Below, in pieces: positions 45,346 through 56,331 of a stretch of 64,000 bases of DNA. This DNA comes from Mixophyes australis (lineage: Eukaryota; Chordata; Amphibia; Anura; Limnodynastidae), in NCBI GenBank assembly GCA_036250195.1, contig JAVHZZ010000006.1, positions 186,619,850 through 186,683,849 of the forward strand, in the 5' to 3' direction. The notes under the pieces were generated by a model that saw only the letters and a list, made by a program, of their open reading frames with translations, made no database searches and was not told where the DNA came from. The position numbers were made by a program, and so were the translations under genes. Every line of letters begins with the position of its first letter. Positions within the stretch are counted from its first letter, which is position 1.

Positions 45346-45351
45346 AATAAA
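45346..45351 (+). promoter_or_regulatory. FKBP10: Likely FKBP10 polyadenylation signal
   Basis: AATAAA lies about 220 bp after the stop, the first such hexamer downstream. The 3' untranslated region would then be 45126 to roughly 45370. Confidence 0.5.
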
Positions 45352-45832
45352 GTCCAAATTGTGAAGTTAGCGCATTATGCATTAACTCATCCTGTACTCT
45401 AAGCAGCTTTGATGGACTGCTCATCACTGCAAGAAGTGAAAGAGTCATTGCAACTTCCAGTGTCATACTGTATTTCCAATTTTTGTTTCTATTGCCCACA
45501 GTTAGTGGGTACTGCCTCTTCATATTTTACATGATCACAAAATAGTCTATTGCTTTCTCTATTCCGAAGTGTTTCCAATCAATTTTTATCCTTCAGTGAC
45601 ATTGCACATAGCAGGCATCCAAAAACATCCCCATGACTGTCTCCGGAACTCCAGAAACCTACAACCGCAGATATTGTTACACAACAAGATGTAAATGTAA
45701 TTATTTTTGCAATGAAAATATTGTATTAAAATAAGTGGTTGAATATGAAAATGATCTTTTTTTCTGCATGCCCAACTTTCAGCTATAATCAAGGTCATGT
45801 AGAAGTTGTTTCTTTATAGACAATGAGATTTT

Positions 45833-48620
45833 ATTTTATTTTTTTAAACTTTTTTTTTTATAGCATCAAAGTGAAAAACAAATACAAATAGGTTGTAAAC
45901 AAAAGTGAAATCCCATCCTTCGCAGAGGAATGCAGACAGCATATACACATAAAAATAAAATAAAACTAAAGGAGCAGCATATAGCAAGGACGTGAGCAGT
46001 ATGATACTTGATTTTTGGATGAGTACAGTGAGGGGAGGAAAGGAATTAGATGGGGGGAGCCTCTCGGACAGAGAGAAGAGTAAAGGGTTCCTGTGGCAGA
46101 GGGCAGAGCAATTAGAATATGGGGGAGGAGCATTATTGAACTGGGTCCAATGAATCCAGGTTTTGTAGAAAGAGACAGACAAGTTCCATAAAATACTTGT
46201 CATTAGTTCTATCTCATAAGCGTAGCAAATCTTGCTCCGTGACTGTAAGAGGGGTGGGTAGCACTTTTCCAGGACCTGGCTATGGGGCAGGTAACAGCGC
46301 TCAGGATATGTCTGCCAATCCTATTCTGATGTTTTGGAAGATCTGGAAATGGTAGAAGAAGCAACACATACTTATGGAGGAAGTGGGTAACAGTGTGAGT
46401 GAGAATGATGTATCTGACTCCAGACCAGAATCTTTGCAGCACTGGGCAAAACCACCAGATATGGAGGGAAGAGCCAGACTCTCTGCAAACCCCTCCAGTA
46501 GAGGGGGAAAGTACTGGGGAAGAGTTTGTGTGGTTTCGTTGGGACTAGATACCATCTGTACAGAAGCTTAAAAGTATTCTCCTTGATCTATATGCTAATG
46601 GAGGATTTTGCAACTCAAATCTAAATATCTGACCAGTCCTCCATGTCAAGGTTATCAACAAGCTCCCATTCGCAGCAGTGTTTGTGAGATGATTCATCAG
46701 AGGTGGTGGAAGACAACATTTTATGGTAAAGAGAGGAGATAAGACATCTAGAAGAGGTGCTGCAAAGACAGGTGTTAAAATGTCGTTCGTGATCGAGCAT
46801 AGATTTTGAAGGAGGAGGACTGGTAGAAGTGCCAGACTGGTAAGTGCTGTTGGTAGATACAGGTTGGGAGATTACAGTTTTCATATAGGAATGCAAAAGT
46901 GGGGAATGGGCCACTGTGTGCAGATCATTAAGGTTAGATGTAGGCCCACAAGAGAAGGCAGCAGGGGAGAGACCTGGGGGACAATCCTTATTGAACCAGA
47001 GGGGTAATAGAGGGGATGGAAACAAAGTCAGGGAGTTAAGTCTGTTGCAGTGGGACCAGAGTGTGAGAGACAGAGGGATAACTGGATAGGAGCGAGCCTC
47101 TGGGAAACCACAGAATTGCGGACTTTATATCCACCCAAACCCGAGACCCAGAGGGTGAGTGCCACTGAACACATTGTGCAAGTTGAGCTGCATAGACGTA
47201 CCATTTACACCCAAAGCACTGGACAGTCCTGGGGGTATATTTACTAAACTGCAGGTTTGAAAAGGTAGAGATGCTGCCTATAGCAACCTATCAGACTCTA
47301 CTTATCAATTATTTAGCGCATTCTACAAAATGACAGCTAGAATCTGATTGGTTGCTATAGGCAACATCTCCACTTTTTCAAACTCGCAGTTTAGTAAATA
47401 TACCCCCTGGTCTCTGAAGAATAATATCTTTTAACTCTGGGTTTCCGGTCAATCCATATGAAGGATGAGATCAGTCTCTGGAGAAGGGCAAGGATCCCAG
47501 AGGGGATGTTCAAAGACAGAGCCTGGTAGAGGCACAATAATCTGGGAAGTAAGTTTATTTTGATCAAATTGATGCAGCCTAAGATATGTAAGATCCTTTC
47601 CAGGTGGAGAGGTCAGATTGAATAGCAGATGTAAGAGGGAAAATTAGCCGTATATAGGGAATCAACTGTTTTCGTTAAAGCACCTAAATATTGGAATTTA
47701 TGTGTTTGCCAATTGAAATAGTTTTTTTTGCCATTTTAAATGTAAAGTTTTCGTTTTGTCAGGGTTAATTTTAAGTTAGAAAGTGAGCCAAATTGAGTAA
47801 GTTCTATGAAAACATAGGGCATGGAAACTGAAGGTTTAAAAATGGAGAGAAGAATATTGTCTGCATAAAGCACAATTTTATAAAACTGATTGTCCTATCT
47901 TTATACCTAAGATGTCAGAGTTCTATCAAATCCTGGCAGCCAGGGGTTCCATGATAAGGTCAAAGTTGAGAGGTGGCACCCTTGCTGAGTGTCATTCGTA
48001 ATCTTAAAGGATGTCGACAAAGAGCCATTGACTACTACTGAGGTGGAGACCTCAGGACTCGCATCATGAAGGGCCAACCAATGCGATCAAAGGCCTTTTC
48101 AGAATCTAGTGTCACAAGGAGAGAAGGGGGTCTTTGTGGAATTTATGTGATGATCAGGTCTACTACTCGTCTGGTTTTATCCAGGGTCTAACGGCCTGGA
48201 AGGAACCCAACCTGGTCTGGGTGGACCAGAGAGGGAAGCCAAATAATTAATCTATAGGCCAGAATTTTTTCAAATGGAGGGAGATCGGTCTATAGCTGCT
48301 GCAGAGTGTGGTATCCTTTCCTTCCTTATGCAGAACAGAAATTGTGGCTGTTGTAGTGGCTGGACCCAATGAAGATAAAGAGATTTGCAAGTTTGGTGAC
48401 GAGGATGTTGCTAAAATTCTTGTAGTAGGGGGGCAGGGTAGCCATCGTAGCAGAAGCAGTCTGATTTTTTTAAGCGAAGAGTTGTCTGTGTTTCCTCTTC
48501 CGTTATTGGGGAGTTTAGGGCTTTGATGACTACAAGAGGATGTTTGGGGAGATTGTTACCAGCCAAATATTCATCACTTTTTAACTGTAGGGCCGTTGGA
48601 GATAGTGAAGGACTGTCGCT
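45833..48620 (-). pseudogene. L1-like LINE relic, 3' part of ORF2
   Basis: Read on the minus strand from 48620 to a T-rich run at 45833-45860, the complement of a poly(A) tail. Recognisable L1 reverse-transcriptase blocks: LLVTLDSEKAFDRIGWPFMM (about 48060-48120) and LYADNILLSIFKPSVSMPY (about 47860, a YADD-to-YADN change). Near 46430-46210 the C-terminal block reads RFWSGVRYIILTHT and LPKHQNRIGRHILSAVT. There are many frameshifts and stops. A family 1 MITE interrupts it at 47231-47407. Confidence 0.8.
47231..47407. mobile_element. Palindromic MITE, family 1, inside the L1 relic
   Basis: GGGGTATATTTACTAAACTG ends with CTG on both flanks (if the outermost G/C is counted as target), and the AGCAACC..TCAGA core in both orientations. 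Confidence 0.85.
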
Positions 48621-50030
48621 ATAGCAAGAGCAGAACTCTGGCTAATAATGAAAGATTTAAAGCAGAATATTCTTAAAACGGAAGAATTTTGTAGTAAAAC
48701 GTTAAACAGTGGACTACTGTTCCTGTATTTGCATTAATGACAGACTTGATGGACAGATGTTTAAGAACATGTTTGCATTGACACACTGAGCTGTAGAGAC
48801 CAGCATGCCACCTCAGTCTGCACAACTGTCAGCTAGAATTGGTACTCATCTCTCTTTAGAGGGAAACAAGATGGCACATAGAATATGTAGACACAAACTA
48901 GATGCACATAGAATTGTCCATTAAAGAGAAATAATGCTGGTTTGTCATGTGCTGAGACTATATTCCACACTAGCAGCCTGCCATTTATCTTCTGTATAAA
49001 CCATTATGTACCGATATAAAATACTCAGGAATTTTGGACAATACTAGCTTTCAGTCTAGCAGGTCTGTAAATGCACAAACCTCTTATTTGGTGGCAAATT
49101 TAGGTTGCTACCACTACACACAGATTGCAACAGCCCCTTTAGTAGAGGCCTAACCTAAGCTGCGGCAGATCCACATTCTCTGGGAACAATCCAGAACCAC
49201 AATGTCGAAAATCATGTTGTAGCTTAAAGATACAGTTACATCTCAAGTAAAGGAGGGCAGTGTCTAAATTAACTTAGACATGCGCTCACAGGTGAGACCA
49301 AAAGACACATATCTGGCTAAGACCACCAGCTTTTCCTGCTAGAGCCTGAAGTGGTCTTGCTAAAGAGATACATGGGACCCTGAATAGAATATTTTCAGAT
49401 AGAACATGCAGGTCTTTTTGAGAGGGCAGAGGGGGCATCTCAAGAATTTGCACCAGCTGCCTTTCTGGAAATTTTCTAGACTGAAATCACTTATACCCCA
49501 GTTATTGAAAGAGCTCTCAGAGTTACATCAAGTGCACCCTTGCCAGCCTCTGTATTGCATTCTATGCCTGTAAGATTTCTCAAGGGACTGGGACCACTTT
49601 TTTCAGATTGTCAGAAAGGCTGGGGATTTAATGTGCAGACAGAAGTTGTTAAAGGAGTATAATCAGGGTGAGAACAAGCACAGCATAAGGAAAATGTACC
49701 TACCAGTCAAGTGATGCTTATATTGTGGAGTGTGAAGATTACAAAAGACATTATATAAAGACTTATATTTTTCAAGTGTCACGCTCGGGTCATTGTTTGC
49801 CTCTAGGAAACCCAGCTTGCACGAACACAGATTTTGGCTTTAAAGGAAGCACGAGGGGGACATAATAAATACTCCCAATTTCCAAGGTACTCGATCATCA
49901 TTTGTATTTTATGGGGTGCCACAGATTCCATACATTTTATTTAAAAAACAAACAACCTTACCATATAACATACATGATACTTGGGTTAATTCAGAGGGGA
50001 GGTATATAATTAATAGTTGCAATGTTAATC
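48621..50030. other. Intergenic sequence between FKBP10 and NT5C3B
   Basis: No exon, repeat family or coding signal recognised. Confidence 0.4.
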
Positions 50031-50080
50031 ATTTGAGAAACATGTCCTGTATGCAAACATACAGGACATGTTTCTCAAAT
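50031..50080. repeat. Perfect 23-bp-arm hairpin
   Basis: ATTTGAGAAACATGTCCTG plus TATG, loop CAAA (50054-50057), then the exact complement at 50058-50080. No terminal repeats of a known MITE are visible around it. Confidence 0.9.
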
Positions 50081-50844
50081 CCCTGGTAATACTGTGATTT
50101 CTTTAGATTCAAAATATAGAGGCACAATAGCTGAATTTAAAGATCAGTGTGCTACAGACTCATTTAGCTCTGGTGAATTTATGGGGGTAGTGTAACAGAC
50201 AATTCACAGACCAAATACTAGCTAATTACTAGTCATATAAAACGACAAACCAGTGTTTGTGAACTAATTCTTAGTATTAGCTTGGTGTGGTTTAAATTAA
50301 CTCTGCGTCCAGCCATGAGTTATAACCTGAAAGGGGGAGAATAAATGAATGTTGCTCTTTGTTTCTAAATTTTTCTGCTTTACCCATGATGTATTTATGG
50401 ATTGAAACATGAAGTTACAGAAGAGTGCCCAACACCAATTTATGTCACGGGTCATAAAAGCTGTAATCTCTCGTTAAGCTTACGTCAGTATAATCAGTAA
50501 TATGCAAATAAACAGACCCCTCACATTCTTGGTGATTCTGCGCTATTCCAGGAGGGGGACAGAGCAGCTGGGGTAAGTGTGAATGAATGGAATTAAGGAC
50601 ATAGGAAAAAGTCATATTTTCTCAAATGTCATACTTTCAAGAGTCTGGTACATGCGTGAAGGGAAACTTATGACCAGTTTGAAGAAGTTATCAACATCTT
50701 TCTAAGACATTCTGGTAAGAAGTTAGGCCAGTATAAATAAACCCTGACTTGAAAGGTGTTTGAAAAGCAGTCATAAAAAACTAATTTGCATTTACACAGG
50801 ATTTCTAGGTCTGACATCACAATGGAAGGGGGGTTGTTGGTACA

Positions 50845-51190
50845 TGCAGCGTATTTAAAATGAGCTGCAACCCTAACGGATTTGTTCACTTTTGAGAGTC
50901 AATTTCCTATTTAGAAGTGTCCCATTATTCATGCCCTCCCAGCAGAAAGAAAATGGATCATTCATGAGTTTACCATTTCTTTTGTTTATTTCTTTTCATT
51001 TTACAAGAAACTATTGTATTATATCATTGTATGGCATTTTGTTAATTGTTTGTCATCTTAAGCACTATGGATTTATTTTCCATATTAAATTACACTTAAG
51101 TTCATGTCTCTGTGTTCTTACGAATTCATGTGTCAGACTTGGTTTTAGAACGCTACACAGTTGGAACAGAGGAGATCATTTGGTTTATTA
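50845..51190 (+). pseudogene. Degenerate copy of the 60.5-kb terminal-exon-like segment
   Basis: Collinear with about 60550-60905: shared TTTTACAAGAAACTATTG, AAATTACACTTAAGTTCA and TCTCTGTGTTCTTA. The frame is broken by stops and the AATAAA is ATTAAA (51084-51089). The source gene is not recognised. Confidence 0.6.
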
Positions 51191-51354
51191 TTTTAATTTC
51201 AAATTAAATGATGGTTCGACTAATACCTTAATGGTATGTGATGTGGCTAAAGAAAAGCTGAGAAACTTATTCCTTCCCCATCATCTTATAAAAGAAAACA
51301 ACCGAGGGAGGAGTTGGCCAGAACGATGGAAACTGCACAATGTGAACATGGTTA

Positions 51355-52860
51355 TCAAAGCCCATCTTAGAATACTGGTCTTCCTCTCTTGCTGCTCCAC
51401 TCCGCAGATCCTTACACTTGCTCACCATATCCTCCAGAATCCATTTAAACTTACTCACCAACATCTCCATACATCGCACACCTCATCTTGAAATACTCTC
51501 TTGTGCCCTCCTAGAGCTATCGATCACCTGTGCCTTAGCGTTGCCCACATGTGGAATCCCCTCTCAACCCTGATCAGACTCTCCCTTAGCCGTCAAATCT
51601 TTAAATGTCTGTACACTACAGTATATGGACAAGTATTAGGCCACACCTGTTAATTATTGAATTGATATGTTTCAATCAGACCCATTACCAGAAGTGTCAA
51701 ATCAAGCACCTAGCCATGCAGTCATGATACAAAATGGATCGTTCTGAAGAGCTCAGTGACTTCAAGCGTGGTACTGTGACAGGATGTCACCGTTGCAATT
51801 AGGCTGTTTGCAAAATTTTATCCCTGCTGGATATTCCACAGTCACCTGTAAGTGATATTACTAGAAAGTGGAAGTATTTAGGAACAACAACTACTCAGTC
51901 ACGAACCTGAAGATCACGTAAAATCACCGAGCGGGGTCTAACGACTGCTAAGGCACATGGTGCGTAAAAGTCCCCATCGGTCTGCTGATTCCATAGCTGA
52001 AGAGTTCTGAACTTCCGCTGGCATTAATGTAAGCACACAGACACTGGACTGTGGAAACGTGTTCTGTGGAGTGATGAATCACGCTTCTCTGATTGGCAGT
52101 CAGATGGGCGAGTCTAGGTTTGGCGGATGCTGGGAGAACATTACATGCCTGACTGCATTATGCCAGCTGTGAAATTTGGTGGAGGAGGGATAATGGTATG
52201 AGGCTGTTTTTCAGGGTTTGGCCTAAGCCCCTTATCTCCAGTGAAGGGCAATCTTAATGCTTCGGCATACAAAGTAATTTTTGACAATGCTATACTTCCA
52301 ACTTTGCGGCAGTAGTTTGGGGAAGGCCCTTTTCTATTCCAACATGACTGTGCCCCAGTGCACAAAGCAAGTACTTCAAAGACATGGTTTGACGAGTTCG
52401 GTGTGGAAGAACTTGACTTGAACTTGACAGAGCCCTGACCCTCCACCTCATCGAGCCCCTCTGGGATGAACTGGAACGGAGATTGTGAGCCAGGCCTTCT
52501 CATCCAACATCAGTGCCTGACCTCATAAATGCTCAATAGAATTAATGGGCACAAATTCCCACAAAAACACTTCAACATCTTGAGGAAAGCCTTCCAAGAA
52601 GAGTAGAACCTGTTATTGCTGCAAAAGGGGGGGGGGGGGGACCAACTCCATATTAAAGTATATGTATTTGAATACAATATCATTACAGTCCCTGTTGGTG
52701 TAATTGTCAAGCGTCCGAATACTTTTGTCCATAAAGTGTATATTACACAAACTAGTACACCCTTGCTACTGTCCCAGTCTCCACTCTGGATTTTCCCACT
52801 AGGTTGTAAGCGCTCATGATCAGGGCTTTCCCTACTCTTCGCTTTCACATCTGAATTTAA
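51355..52860 (+). repeat. L2-like LINE 3' fragment split by a Tc1 relic
   Basis: 51355-51611 (CACATGTGGAATCCCCTCTC, then ...CAAATCTTTAAATGTCTGTAC) and 52741-52860 (CAGTCTCCACTCTGGATTTT, GGTTGTAAGCGCTCATGATC) read as one L2-like 3' end around the inserted element. Confidence 0.5.
51612..52740 (+). pseudogene. Tc1/mariner relic with dead transposase
   Basis: Termini TACACTACAGTATATGGACA and the complement of TTTGTCCATAAAGTGTA at the right. The plus strand keeps Tc1 transposase blocks: MDRSEELSDFKRG, VLWSDESRFSDWQSDGRV (first Asp), VKFGGGGIMV, GCFSGFG, FLFQHDCAPVHKA (second Asp) and a WDELE-like region (Glu). At least ten in-frame stops or shifts. A poly-G run lies at 52627-52640. Confidence 0.88.
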
Positions 52861-54459
52861 TTTGTCTTCTCTGTGGGGGGAGATTTAAAATTGCTGGCCA
52901 GTTCCGTGCAGACATCACCCCAATGTCCGGCTGCACACATTTGTCTCTGTGGGTGTTCCGGATTGAATTGAATCTCCCCATGTGTCCATTTTATGTGCTC
53001 TGTTTTCCGCACTGTGGCACCATACAAAAACAACAAGAATAACGAAGAGTAAAAAACTTTTAAATCAAAATTACTGTGACAATTAAGACTCATACTGCTC
53101 ACCTCCTAGAAGCACACCCCAACATTTTGTGTATTAAGGGTATCATTCAAACTATATGCACAACATAAAAACATGTTTTAAAGAATGTTATTCCACTGTA
53201 TACATCGCCACTCTGTTGAGTGATCAGACCTCCAATGAGACATACTCGAATTACATTATACAAAAAGTCATCTAAATTTTATGGTCTGTATGTAGATGCA
53301 GTTTTGCTCTAAGCTCATTACAAAAAGTAAAGCAAAGTGGGCTTCTTGTAGTCCCTGATATGTATCACTATTATAATGTGGCTTCTTTGTTCTCTCACTT
53401 CTATGGAATAACATCAGTTTAGGTGAGCTGGCCTACTTGGAAGTCTATTCAGTGTGGAAGAAGTGGACAATAAATAACGTAAGATATATTTGTGGATAAT
53501 GTTCCCATTCAAAACGAATACAAAGCAGATATCCAAAAGGACTTATTGTTCATAATTTAACCCATAACAGTGTTAGTGCTCAAAGGCCCCCAACCAAAGC
53601 TTCTAGTCTGATCTGCCTCTATTCATTAATGGTTAAACTTGCTGTATATTCATATCTAGATTTGAATTTCCTGCTTTATTATAGATACTGTTTATATTTA
53701 TTTTAGTTTCCCACCAACTGAGCTCACATGTCGCCTCTATTAGAATGTTCCTTCTTATATTCTCCCCCCCCCCCCTTGTGAGCACACTGGATCTGGCTCC
53801 TCTCATCCAATAAATGACTGCTATGCTTTTCCATCCTTCTGAGGTATTTTCGCAGACTTGTCTCAGTTTGGGAACCAAGGACAACTTTGTGGTGAAGTCT
53901 CCATATACACTTGTCTCTCTCCAAGCCCATTCATGAAGAAATGTAAGAGAAATGTAAGGCATACGCGCACAGGTACATGCATAGAATTTATTATTGGAAT
54001 TTAAGATTCTTATGATGAAGTTTTGGTTATGATTTTTTGTGTGACTGTTTATGTGGCTTTTGGAATTTTTTATGTTTGTGCGGTTTATTAAATGTGACAC
54101 GTTTTGTAGGGCTTTTCACTGGATTACCAAATGTTTTTTTTTTCCCTCAGGAATTCAAAGTCTACTGATCTCATGTGTGCACTACATTTTGCTTTTATAG
54201 AGGTTATTTCTATGTTACCTAGAACTTGCTTATTTAGATTTGTTACATATAGGACATCTTTTGAGGGACCTTGAAATACATTTATAACCATGTTTAGATT
54301 TTGAATGTCAGGGAGCTATTGGTTTTAACACCATTTTTAATCTATGCATCTGTTTGATAATAAAATAAAGTGATGCTGTATTTTTCTAATTGAGTGATTG
54401 TTTTCTTTATATGTTTATTATTGCTACAATCTATTTTGCATGTAGTAGCTAGATTGATT
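52861..54459. other. Intergenic sequence
   Basis: AT-rich, no recognised exon or repeat family; a poly-C run at 53766-53776. Confidence 0.35.
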
Positions 54460-55115
54460 TTCCTTGCAAATGGTTCTTCCTCTGCTGAACCACTGTTAAG
54501 TCTCTATATTGGTTGCCTGTTTTATTTTTGTACAGAATTCAATATAAAATGCTTCTACTAACCTACAAGGTAATCAACAAAATTGACACCAACATACATC
54601 TCCTCACTTGTCTCAAAATATCTATCAACGTCACAACTTCGTTCTGCACAAGATCTGCATCTCTCATCCACTTCTGCTTACAGGACATTTGTTTTAGCTA
54701 AACCCACTCTATGGATTTCCCTTCCTCGCACAATAACACTTTCCTTTGGTCTACAAACCTTCAAGCGTTCTCTGAAAACCCACCTCTTCAGGCAAGCTTA
54801 TAATATTCCTCAACCACCCTCTTAACCTCACTAGGTTACCCTATTACCACCCTTTACACTATTCACACAAGACAATATCCCTCTGACCAACATTGCTGTA
54901 AGACTGGATTCATATAACATACAAACCACTTTCTACCTTCGCAATCTGGCTGGACCGAAATGCAAAATGTAGACTTAACCTCATGTATCCAACTCCCATT
55001 GTCCCATAGATTGTAAGCTTGCGTGCAGGGCCTTTGTACCTCTCTGTCTGTCTGTATTACCCAGTATTGTTTATTATTGTGTTTGTCCCCAATTGTAAAG
55101 AGCTACGGAATTATG
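54460..55115 (+). mobile_element. L2 LINE 3' end
   Basis: C-terminal reverse-transcriptase block (YRIQYKMLLLTYKVIN; LQTFKRSLKTHLFRQAYN) and then the 3' untranslated region with ATTGTAAGCTTGCGTGCAGG and CCCAATTGTAAAGAGCTACG. Frames are broken. Confidence 0.75.
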
Positions 55116-56220
55116 ATGATGCTAGTAAACTTTTCCACACCCATACCTTTAATAACTTCGTGTTGGTATTTTGTACATGTGATCCCACAACAGTCTCTTT
55201 TCCAATCTAGATATTTTCAAGAATATCAAAGTTCTGGCAAAGGTTAAATTGCTCTACATGACTAGTGACTTGCTAATTTGGCATAACTTATGAATATACC
55301 CGTGACGAGTAAAAACCTTCTCTGAGAAACTATGTTCTACGCCAGGAAACCAATAACCTACAAATGGCTGGCCCAGATCTTTCCACTGCTGAATTGTGAA
55401 TTCAAATGGTTAAGAATGAACCCCCCCCCCCCCCTCCCATATAAAGAAAAGACTGAAACCAGTAGTGTTATCAGTAATAAGTTTGAAACTTTTTGGGGGA
55501 ATATCATCATTTTGGACCATAGTAATCATCACCATTTTGTAACGTGTTGTCCCTCCAGAATCTCTCCCACCTCTGACCACAAAGTACTATTTTGAAGGTT
55601 GACCAAAATCATTTTGTACTCAGATGAATATATGTTATAACATATGCACTTGTGGTCTCTCTCAGACACCATCAGAATTGAAGAACTACAGTTTAGAGAA
55701 ACAGAAATAATGCCATTTGTAAATTATGTTTCTTTTTAATGTCATCTGGATGTAGGCGCTCCATGAAACAGCTGTTCATGTGTACAGTACATAAATATGA
55801 CACTTAAAGTCTAACGGCAGTTTGCTAAAGTGGGCCTAGTTTATTTAATATAATTCTGTTTAGTAGACTGTGATTAAAAACTGAACAAAACTCTTGTAAT
55901 AACATGTTTACAAATCTACCGTGATGGAAGCCATCTTTCTTTTATACAACTACAATACTGCAGAATTATCTCTTCCCTTTCTCCTGCAAGGAATGCCACT
56001 GGAAACGTGTGAGAATGCCAACAGGGTAAAGAGAGACTGAATAAACTATGGTACAAATAAAAAACATTTTGTACATCGTTATTAATTGACAAAGGGACAA
56101 ATTGATAAATGATATTTCAGATTAGCTATAAAAAAATCTTCATAACCAAAATTAAACTCATGTAAAATACTTATGTGGAAGGAATCTGCAGGTATTGGTA
56201 TTACGGGTTGTGGCAGGTGA
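55116..56220. other. NT5C3B downstream region
   Basis: No gene seen. It should hold the NT5C3B 3' untranslated region on the minus strand; TTTATT at about 55849 would be its AATAAA. A poly-C run is at 55422-55434. Confidence 0.35.
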
Positions 56221-56331
56221 TCAGTTCTTGGCTGTAATGAAGTTGAGAATACCATTCACAACATCCAGAGTTTCGTCTCTGACTAGGACTATGTCATAAG
56301 ACTGTAGAAACTGTTCCGTCAGCTCCTCGAC
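56221..56331 (-). CDS. NT5C3B: NT5C3B last coding exon
   Basis: Encodes [36 protein letters not shown] and a TGA stop. The acceptor is TCTCTGCAG. It is shorter at the C-terminus than human NT5C3B, which ends with an extra tail. Confidence 0.93.
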   Translation of the reverse strand, partial: VEELTEQFLQSYDIVLVRDETLDVVNGILNFITAKN

